Assembly (NCBI GenBank): GCA_017441605.1
Contig: JAFRXD010000082.1
Location: 1-64,000 of the forward strand
Length of the DNA stretch: 64,000 bases
Source: Thermoguttaceae bacterium
GTDB lineage: Bacteria > Planctomycetota > Planctomycetia > Pirellulales > Thermoguttaceae
Direction: 5' to 3'
In this document: piece after piece, positions 41,719 through 48,866 of the stretch
Numbering within the stretch: the first letter of the stretch is position 1
How the letters are laid out: each line of letters opens with the position of its first letter
The notes under the pieces: generated by a model
What the model was told of the DNA's origin: nothing
Database searches by the model: none
Seen by the model: only the letters and a program-made list of their open reading frames with translations
Translations under genes and position numbers: made by a program

Positions 41719-41757
41719 AAAGCGGCGCGTCGAGACGAGTCGGCGCGCCGCTTGGTT
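41719..41757. terminator. bidirectional terminator between convergent units
   Basis: AGCGGCGCG (41721-41729) pairs with CGCGCCGCT (41743-41751). T-rich tracts lie on both sides: TTGGTTTCTT on plus, TTTTTGCTTTG on minus. It ends the hemL unit and the five-gene minus-strand operon. Confidence 0.85.
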
Positions 41758-41786
41758 TCTTCGCGAGCGTCTTTTAGGATCCGCCC

Positions 41787-42518
41787 TTAGATTTGCGGAC
41801 GATCCAAATCGGAGAAGGGCCAGCGCCCCGCTTGCTTCATTCGCTGGAGGAACCCTTCGACGCCCTCTTCGCGCGCGCGATTCATTTCGTCGCGGAACAC
41901 CTCGATCATAATAAGGATTCCGAACCCGACGTCGTCGACGTCGACGCTTCCGCCTTGGGGCGCGGGGGGCGTTTCCGGATTCCCGAACAGCCCTTTCAGC
42001 GCGCGGCCCAGCGAGAACCCCGACTTCTTCGGCGTCCCGACCGCGTCGAACACAAAACAGCGCCCCGCGAGCTCCGGCTCGTCGTAATCTTGCGGAAATT
42101 CGAGCGTTTCAAAGCGATTAATCGGGCATTGGTATTGAACGTACCGCCCGATCGTCGTCATCGCCGCGATCGCTCGCTCGACAAATTTCTCGAACTCGGG
42201 ATCGCTCTCTTTTTCGACGTCGGTTCCGTTCTTGAAGTACGCCGGGGGCAGGGGACGGCGCGTCGCCATCGCGAGTTCGAACGCGTTGAACGTTTTATTC
42301 TTAGGGCTCGAGAATTTGGGGTCGACCAAATCTTTGGAAACGACGAGCGTTCCGCCGTATCGCGATCTGGGGTAGAAATGCGCGTCCAGCGGTCCGCCCA
42401 TTTCGTAGTTAATGACGGCGTGTTGGCAGATCGGGGCGCAAGGCCCGAACCATTTTTCCAAGATTTTGTCTTTGCGCGCGTCCGCGATCGCCCATTCTTC
42501 GTCGGTGAATTCTCTCAT
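41787..42518 (-). CDS. stand-alone SUFU-like domain protein
   Basis: 243 residues, cytoplasmic, corresponding to the C-terminal domain of the two genes before it. Strands and motifs that I read as a suppressor-of-fused (SUFU, PF05076) domain are YGGTLVVSKDLVDP, NKTFNAFELAMATRRPLP (compare the F-E-L-v-m-a-l motif), YETLEFPQDY-like FETLEFPQDYDEP, and the end GFGILIMIEVFRDEMNRARE with EGVEGFLQRM. Bacterial SUFU proteins are known mostly as immunity proteins of polymorphic toxin systems. It is the last of five genes, 48 bases after the preceding one, with AAGGAA at the start. Domain call is by eye. Confidence 0.7.
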   Translation of the reverse strand: MREFTDEEWAIADARKDKILEKWFGPCAPICQHAVINYEMGGPLDAHFYPRSRYGGTLVVSKDLVDPKFSSPKNKTFNAFELAMATRRPLPPAYFKNGTDVEKESDPEFEKFVERAIAAMTTIGRYVQYQCPINRFETLEFPQDYDEPELAGRCFVFDAVGTPKKSGFSLGRALKGLFGNPETPPAPQGGSVDVDDVGFGILIMIEVFRDEMNRAREEGVEGFLQRMKQAGRWPFSDLDRPQI

Positions 42519-42566
42519 TGCGCAATTTCCTTTTTTTCGTTGTGGAAACTAATTGATTTCAAAAAA

Positions 42567-44465
42567 CTAGCGGGAAGTGTGCCCGTCCATGTGCGGGCGA
42601 TCGAGATCGGAGAAGGGCCAATGTTTCTTTTCCTTCATATGAGGGATAAAGTTGAAGACCCCTTCTTCGCGCGCGAGATTCATTTCGTCGCGGAAGACCT
42701 CGATAATAAGAATAATTCCGAATCCGGCGGCGTCCTCCTCGTCGACGCTCGCGCTCGTCTCTTTCTCCGGGGGCGTTTCAGAGTCCCGGAACAACCCGTC
42801 GACCGCGTTCGTTAGCGAGACGCGCGCCGACTTTTTCGGGGTCCCGATCGCGTCGAACATAAAGCATCGCCCGGCGAGATTGGGATCGTCGTAATCTTGC
42901 GGAAATTCGAGGGTTTCGTATCGATCGATCGTTCGCTGGTACTGGACGTATCGCCCGATCATCGTCATCGCCAGAATATTTCGCCGAACGATTTCCTCGA
43001 ACTCGGGGTCGAGCTCGTCGTCTTCGACGCTCTCGCCCTTGCGATACCGCTCCGGCAAAGGTCGGCGGGTCGCCATCGCGAGCTCGAACGCGTCGAACGT
43101 GCGGTTTTTCGGACCCGAGAAACTTGGATTGACCAGCTCTTTGGAGACGATAAAGGTTCCGCCGTATTTCGAGTCGGGATAATAGTAAGCGTCAAACAGA
43201 CCGCCCATATCGTAAGGAATTACCGAGTGCGAAACGATCGGAGCCGAAGGACCGAACCACTTCTCGTAGATCTCGTCTTTCCGTTTGTCGGCGGCTTCCC
43301 ATTCTTCGTCGGAAAAATCGTCGGGGGCTTTGTAGTAGTCGTCCTCTTCTTCGTCGTCTTCGTCGTCGCTCAGCGGGATTCCCAAATCGGCGGCGAAGTC
43401 GTTAATCGCGTCGTCGAGATCGATATCCTCGTCTTTCGATTCGCCCTCTTCGTTATTGACTTCTCCGTTTTCGACTTCCTCTTCGTCGTCGCGTCCGATA
43501 AGTTCCGGGACGAGATTGGGGGCGCAATCGCGAACGACGAAATTCGCGTTGTCGTTCGCGCAGAGAATCGTCTTGGGACAGTCGTTGAACGATACTTTCG
43601 TTAATTTAACGGCCATCTCCGCGTCCGAGCCAACGAACAGGGCGACGTTGAAATCGGAGAACGACGAGTCCTCGATAAGAATATCGGAGTTCCCGACTTC
43701 CAGTCCGAAATTGGAGAACTCCGAGTCTCGCTCCCCGATCGGAGCGTGGGCGCGGAATCGAATCGAGCGCGCTTCCAGAACCCCGTCCCGAACCGAACCG
43801 GCGTACCCGTTGAGACCCGTGATCTCGCTGTCGGAAATCTTCATGCGCCCGCCGTTGTGCACCGAAATCCCGGCGTACCCGCTCCGCAAGAGGCGCGAAT
43901 TCCGGATCTCGACCCAGGTTCCCTCCTCCGTTTGCTCGCAGTCGACGCAGCCCAGCCCGTTGTCCGCGAAGAGGCACTCCTCGACGATTCCCGAGCCCCC
44001 CTCGTCGAAAAAGACTCCCCCGTCGTGGGTTTCTCGCGCGACGCACCGGGTCAAGCGCGCGGTAACGCCCTTGCCCCGAACCGAAAAGCCGCTCTGGTCC
44101 GCCGACGTCGCGCAACACCCGACGAACGTCGGCGAGCCCCCGCGAACCGCGACGGCGCTCTGATACGAAACATCGTCGTCCGCGTCGGTTAAGGAAGAGC
44201 CGTCGCCGGAGGGGGAGACGAACGTCAGGTTTTCGAAACGAGGCGAGCCCCCCGAGACCAACAGCGTCGTCGCCCCGTAGCGAACGACGACGACGTCTTG
44301 CGGATTCCCGGTTTCGCTCTTGATCACGACGTCTTTGTCGACCGTCAGATGCTTCGTTAATTCGTAGATTCCCGGGGCGAGAACCAGCGTATCGTTCGGC
44401 TCCAGCGCCGCGACGACCGCGCGCAAGTCCTCGTTGGGATTCGTCGTTTTTACTTTCTCTTCCAT
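42567..44465 (-). CDS. beta-helix plus SUFU-like fusion protein, copy 2
   Basis: 632 residues, no signal peptide. Residues 10-300 are a right-handed parallel beta-helix of the pectate-lyase/NosD type: DTLVLAPGIYELTKHLTVDK, then short repeated rungs such as SPTFVGCCATSADQSGFSVR, GVFFDEGGSGIVEECLFADN and RMKISDSEITGLNGYAG. An acidic linker (about 325-375) is followed by a SUFU-like domain closely matching the downstream stand-alone protein, including YGGTFIVSKELVNPSFSGPKN and ELAMATRRPLPERY. AAGGAT precedes the start. The lack of a signal peptide argues for a cytoplasmic role rather than polysaccharide cleavage. Role unknown. Confidence 0.75.
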   Translation of the reverse strand: MEEKVKTTNPNEDLRAVVAALEPNDTLVLAPGIYELTKHLTVDKDVVIKSETGNPQDVVVVRYGATTLLVSGGSPRFENLTFVSPSGDGSSLTDADDDVSYQSAVAVRGGSPTFVGCCATSADQSGFSVRGKGVTARLTRCVARETHDGGVFFDEGGSGIVEECLFADNGLGCVDCEQTEEGTWVEIRNSRLLRSGYAGISVHNGGRMKISDSEITGLNGYAGSVRDGVLEARSIRFRAHAPIGERDSEFSNFGLEVGNSDILIEDSSFSDFNVALFVGSDAEMAVKLTKVSFNDCPKTILCANDNANFVVRDCAPNLVPELIGRDDEEEVENGEVNNEEGESKDEDIDLDDAINDFAADLGIPLSDDEDDEEEDDYYKAPDDFSDEEWEAADKRKDEIYEKWFGPSAPIVSHSVIPYDMGGLFDAYYYPDSKYGGTFIVSKELVNPSFSGPKNRTFDAFELAMATRRPLPERYRKGESVEDDELDPEFEEIVRRNILAMTMIGRYVQYQRTIDRYETLEFPQDYDDPNLAGRCFMFDAIGTPKKSARVSLTNAVDGLFRDSETPPEKETSASVDEEDAAGFGIILIIEVFRDEMNLAREEGVFNFIPHMKEKKHWPFSDLDRPHMDGHTSR

Positions 44466-44508
44466 ATTGATCCTTAAAGTGGCAAATGGGTTGCGCCCGC
44501 GTCGCTTT

Positions 44509-46158
44509 TCAGTTGCGGCAGCTCGGCAACAGGGGGCGGTTCATATCGGAATAGGGCCAATACCCCGCTTGTTTTAGCTCGGCGATTACCTGGGGAACCC
44601 CGACCTTCGTGGCGCGCTCGATTTCTTGCGGAAAGACCTCGATCGCGATAATGATCCCAAACTCGCCGGGCGCTCCGAGCGCGTCGAAAATATAGCGCTT
44701 GCCCGCGAGTTTCGCGTCGCCGAAGTCGGGGGAGAATCCGAGCGACTCGTATCGGTCGACCGGGCGGACGTCGCGACTGTAGCCGTTGAGCGTCATAATG
44801 GCGCGCGAGAAATCGTTCGCGCGCTCCGCGAATTCTCGCCCCTCGCTCTCGGGTCTTTGTTCGCCTCGATACGATCTCGGGAGCGGAAGTCGCGTCGCCA
44901 TTACGATTTCGAACGTATTGAACGTCGAGTTTGCGGGGCAAATGTCGTCGCGATCGAAATATTCTTGGGACGCGACGAAGGTCCCTTCGTATTTCGAGTC
45001 GGGGAAATAGTATCCGAAGAAAATTCCCCCGACCTCCGGAAACACCGACGTAACTTGCAGCGGGAGACAAGGACCTAGTTCCGATTCCATAATCGCCCGA
45101 TACCGCGCGACCGCCGCTTTGTGCTCTTTGGAGCTCAACTTGCGCTTCTTCTTGACGGGCGCGGGTTTCGACTCGTCTGAATCCTCGGGATAATCTCTCG
45201 GGGGGACGTTCAAATCGCAGTCCTCCATCGCGAGCTCGGTCGTTTTGGGACGAGGAACGACGGACATAACGCAATCGACGGTGGAGCAGCGCGTTAGCTT
45301 GATTTTCGTCGGTTCGGGCGTCATGACGAGAACCCCGAAGTCGCAGTTGGAGACCTCGACGCTCTCCGCGTCCAACTCGCCTCCCCCGATCTGGATTCCG
45401 TAAGTCGGTTTGTCTTGACCTTCGCCCTTGGGCAGACCTCGAACCTTCGTCGACCGCAGTTTAAGAAAACCGTTGTCGACCCCGAGCCCTCGCCCCGATC
45501 CGTTCGCGACGATTTCGCTATCGACGACTTTGACCCGCCCCCCGTCGTGAACGAAGAGACACGTCCAGCCGCCCCGAACGAGTTGCGAGCGCCGTATTTC
45601 GACGCGTTTCCCTTCCGGAACGCCCTCGCAGTCGACGCTCGCGTGCCCGTTGTCGGCGAAAAGACACTCCGCGACGACCCCCGTCGCCCCTTGGTCGAAG
45701 AATATTCCCGCCACTCCGCACTCGCTCGCGACGCAGCGCCCGAGCTTCGCCGAGACGCCCTCCCCGCGAACCGAAAAACCGCTTTGATCCTCGGACCGCG
45801 CCCCGCAGCCGATAAACGTCGCCGCGCCTCCGAGAACCGCGACGCAACTTTTGTACTCGAACGGGTCTTTGCCCCCCGTTAAGGAACTCAAGAGCTTCCG
45901 CTTCGAAGACGCGAACGAAATATTCTCGAATCGCGGCGCGTCTCCGGTTACCGCCAGCGCGGTCCCGCCTCGACGAACGATTTGAACGTCTTGATATTTG
46001 CCGGTCGCGCCCTTGAGCAAGATCGTCTTGTCGATCGTTAGCGGCTTCTTAATTTCGTAGACGCCCGGCGCGAGAACGAGCGTTTCGCCCCGCGATAGCG
46101 AGGCGACGACCGCGAGCAGGTCCTCGTTCGGGTTCGTCGTTTTGACGGGATTTTCCAT
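44509..46158 (-). CDS. beta-helix plus SUFU-like fusion protein, copy 1
   Basis: 549 residues from the ATG at 46158, which has AGAGGA seven bases upstream. Same plan as the next gene, opening KTTNPNEDLLAVVASLSRGE and DTLVLAPG-like ETLVLAPGVYEIKKPLTIDK. The beta-helix spans about 10-330 (SGFSVRGEGVSAKLGRCVAS, GVVAECLFADNGHASVDCEG). A short basic linker (PAPVKKKRKLSSKEHK) replaces the acidic one of copy 2. The SUFU-like part (about 375-549) is more diverged (YEGTFVASQEYFDRDD, TFNTFEIVMATRLPLPRSY). Gap to the next gene is 43 bases. Together the three genes are a tandem expansion of one family. Confidence 0.75.
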   Translation of the reverse strand: MENPVKTTNPNEDLLAVVASLSRGETLVLAPGVYEIKKPLTIDKTILLKGATGKYQDVQIVRRGGTALAVTGDAPRFENISFASSKRKLLSSLTGGKDPFEYKSCVAVLGGAATFIGCGARSEDQSGFSVRGEGVSAKLGRCVASECGVAGIFFDQGATGVVAECLFADNGHASVDCEGVPEGKRVEIRRSQLVRGGWTCLFVHDGGRVKVVDSEIVANGSGRGLGVDNGFLKLRSTKVRGLPKGEGQDKPTYGIQIGGGELDAESVEVSNCDFGVLVMTPEPTKIKLTRCSTVDCVMSVVPRPKTTELAMEDCDLNVPPRDYPEDSDESKPAPVKKKRKLSSKEHKAAVARYRAIMESELGPCLPLQVTSVFPEVGGIFFGYYFPDSKYEGTFVASQEYFDRDDICPANSTFNTFEIVMATRLPLPRSYRGEQRPESEGREFAERANDFSRAIMTLNGYSRDVRPVDRYESLGFSPDFGDAKLAGKRYIFDALGAPGEFGIIIAIEVFPQEIERATKVGVPQVIAELKQAGYWPYSDMNRPLLPSCRN

Positions 46159-46199
46159 ACAAATCCTCTTGGATAAATAAGTGGAATAAGGCAGATGGA

Positions 46200-48833
46200 T
46201 TAGGGTTTCGTCGCTTGGAGCTCGAACGTCTTCCAGTACTTCAAATCGGTTTCGTAGGGATCCAGTGGCGCCTTGAGATCCCAATCTGGGGGCAGGACTC
46301 CGTACCGTTTAAGCTCGCGCGCGTAATCGGCGCGAGGAACGAATCGTTTTGGACAATTCTCCCCGTTGTTCGGGGAGTCGAGAACCATCGTGAAGCGATT
46401 GTTCTCCTCGAGTATGTATCGACGCCCTCGCGCGACGTACGATAAGATTTTCTGATAATCGGGGTCGTTTTTGTCGGCGAAGATCGTTTTACCGCTTTTC
46501 TCCTCGCAAACCCCCAAACCGCCCGCCTCTTTCGCGAGAGGACCGCGCGCGACTTTCGATTGTTCCGGATAGGACAAATCGAAGATAACGTGTCGATTGA
46601 ACCGCCCCCCGTCCTGCGCCATGCTCCGCGCGATAAACATGTTCTTCTGATGGACCTCGTAAGGATAGTACAAGACGTAAAACTGCGCGGGCTGATTATA
46701 GGAGCCAACCTTCTTCGAGTCCTCGGTCGGGGCGTGGCACTCGTCGCAACGGCGCTTCAAAACGTCCTCGTACTCCGCGAGTTCCGGCCAATCCTTGTCG
46801 TCGCGCGAGTTGACGTTTTGGACGTAATGCCCGATCGAGCCGCGGGAATTGCAGGCGTAAGTCGCCGCGTATGTCGCGCCGGAGTCGAGCCAGTATCGGA
46901 TAATCTTTCGCTCGGCTTCCGGCATATCGACGCCCTCGTGCCCCTCTTCGATCAGTTTAAGGAGCCGACTCGACCCCGTCCCGATCTCGTAGGGCGCGAA
47001 GTTGCTCTTTTCGTGCTCCGCGTACGGCAACATCACGCGATTGTCCCCAAATAGCTCTCGCCACGACATTTGCTGATACCCGATCGTATAGAGGGGCGCC
47101 CAGTGTCCCGAAATATTGAACCCGCCCTCCTCGCGGTCGGGATTGTGGAATTCGAGACAATGCTTGTCGAGAATCGGCTGGACGTCGCGCGCGTAGTCGA
47201 TAATCTCCGGAACCCCTTCGACCGGTTCGGGATCGACCGGGTTCGAATAGCGCGTTAGCCGCGCCAGCCGGATTCCGTCGTCTTGGGTCGGGGCCTCGCC
47301 GCGATCCTCGTGGCACCCGATGCAGCTGTTCTTCTCCCCGGGCATTACCGAAGTAAAGGAGTGCATCCGCTTAACGCAATGCCCGTTCTCGTCGAGCGCG
47401 ACGAAAAACAGCGAGCGAAGCGCCGGCGCGTTGAAGTACGCCGAGCCGTCGTCCGAGACCGGAACGCGGCCTAGGAGTCGCTCGACGGCGAAGGCGCCTC
47501 CGCTCGACATTTCCGACATGGCGCCGGAGTAGTTGATCGGCTTCGGCAACACTTCGTAAATCAGCAGCTCTTTGACCGTTCCCGGTTTGAGTCCTCCCAT
47601 TTTTCGACCGCGGTAAACGTTGCTCAGGGCGAACGTTCCGTAGTTTTTGCTTTCGTCCGTTTGGTCGGCGATGATCGGCTCGCGGTCGCGCTCCATAACC
47701 GGTCGCGGCTCGCCGATCCAGAATCCCGCCTTCTTTTCGTCGTCGGAAAGCTCGTAAATCGAAGTCGCGTTTCCGTCTCCGTCAATCAGAACGATTTTTT
47801 GCCTGGATGCGGCGAGGAAACGATCCTCGGAGAACGCCCACGGGTCGGTGAAATCGTTCGTTTTGGTCACGAATTCGACGCCTCTTGGATCGTCCGGACC
47901 ATAAAGCGCCGAGAATCGCGCGATTCGACCGTAATGCTCCTTCATTCCGTGTCCTGGCGAGAAGACTCCGACCGTTTTCTCCGAGTCGGGGATTGGTTTG
48001 AGGTCCAAAAAAACTCCCCCGGGCTTTTGGTTCCCGTAGTAGACCATCTGCTTGGTTCCGTCCGGATTCATCGTCCACAGGTGGTGGAACGTCAAATGGT
48101 TGCGATCGACGTACTCCCAGCGCATATAGGCGATTTGCCCGTTCGCGAGGGGCCAGGGGGTGTTGTCCTGCTCCACGTTGCACGACAGCTCCCGTACGTT
48201 CGTCCCGTCGGGATCGCAGCGGTGAACCGTCGCGACTTGGGTGAGCCAGCACTGCACGTAACGGTTGACGCGCGAGGAACAAAAGACGATCGAGTTGTCG
48301 GGTAAATAGGACGGTTCGATATCGTCCCACCCGTCGGTTCGAGCGCCGTATTTCTCTCGTCCGCCGGGCTCTTCAAGCTCCTTTTCCCAGCCGGTCAAGC
48401 GTCGCAAATTTGTCCCGTCGAGATTGATCTCGTAAAGGGAGTAATGCCGGGCGCCTTCCGGGAGGTAGGAAAAGACGATTTTTTTGGCGTCGTAGTGGAG
48501 TTGCGGGTCGCGAATATTCCCTTTCGGATCCTCGAAGACGGTTCGCGTTTCCTTCGTTTTGAGATTGTAAACGCGCAGCGCGCCTCCCGTTCCCCTCGGG
48601 AACGTAAAACTGTTCTCGTCGTAGGAGTAGTACCCGATATTGCCGTACCAGTGTCCGTCGACGCTCGGCTTGCGAATCGCGAAGAGGATCTCGTCGGGCA
48701 GACCGTCCTCTTGAAATTCTGCGATCGTTTCGTCGACCGGCTTTGGCTCCGGCGCGGGGTCTTCCGAAAACGCGCTTGGCGCGACTAGGCAAATCGCGCC
48801 CCAAAGGAGCGCCCGAATAACGAACCGTTTCAT
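46200..48833 (-). CDS. secreted propeller/cytochrome c protein with a broken haem site
   Basis: 877 residues, signal peptide 1-23. The N-terminal half has TolB/PD40-like propeller strands (YDAKKIVFSYLPEGARHYSL, NLDGTNLRRLTGW, DIEPSYLPDNSIVFCSSR, WTMNPDGTKQMVYYG). A cytochrome c part follows: CIGCH at 504-508 and CDECH at 696-700 are intact CxxCH haem-binding motifs, but the middle one reads CLEFH at 559-563, with Phe562 (TTC) where Cys (TGC) is expected. The arrangement resembles the hydrazine-synthase-alpha-like/PD40 proteins of Planctomycetota, which are usually called without known function. It probably acts in the periplasm in electron transfer. It is gene two of the operon. Confidence 0.82.
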   Translation of the reverse strand: MKRFVIRALLWGAICLVAPSAFSEDPAPEPKPVDETIAEFQEDGLPDEILFAIRKPSVDGHWYGNIGYYSYDENSFTFPRGTGGALRVYNLKTKETRTVFEDPKGNIRDPQLHYDAKKIVFSYLPEGARHYSLYEINLDGTNLRRLTGWEKELEEPGGREKYGARTDGWDDIEPSYLPDNSIVFCSSRVNRYVQCWLTQVATVHRCDPDGTNVRELSCNVEQDNTPWPLANGQIAYMRWEYVDRNHLTFHHLWTMNPDGTKQMVYYGNQKPGGVFLDLKPIPDSEKTVGVFSPGHGMKEHYGRIARFSALYGPDDPRGVEFVTKTNDFTDPWAFSEDRFLAASRQKIVLIDGDGNATSIYELSDDEKKAGFWIGEPRPVMERDREPIIADQTDESKNYGTFALSNVYRGRKMGGLKPGTVKELLIYEVLPKPINYSGAMSEMSSGGAFAVERLLGRVPVSDDGSAYFNAPALRSLFFVALDENGHCVKRMHSFTSVMPGEKNSCIGCHEDRGEAPTQDDGIRLARLTRYSNPVDPEPVEGVPEIIDYARDVQPILDKHCLEFHNPDREEGGFNISGHWAPLYTIGYQQMSWRELFGDNRVMLPYAEHEKSNFAPYEIGTGSSRLLKLIEEGHEGVDMPEAERKIIRYWLDSGATYAATYACNSRGSIGHYVQNVNSRDDKDWPELAEYEDVLKRRCDECHAPTEDSKKVGSYNQPAQFYVLYYPYEVHQKNMFIARSMAQDGGRFNRHVIFDLSYPEQSKVARGPLAKEAGGLGVCEEKSGKTIFADKNDPDYQKILSYVARGRRYILEENNRFTMVLDSPNNGENCPKRFVPRADYARELKRYGVLPPDWDLKAPLDPYETDLKYWKTFELQATKP

Positions 48834-48866
48834 TGCGACCTCGAAAGTTGAGAGAACGGGAGCGGG

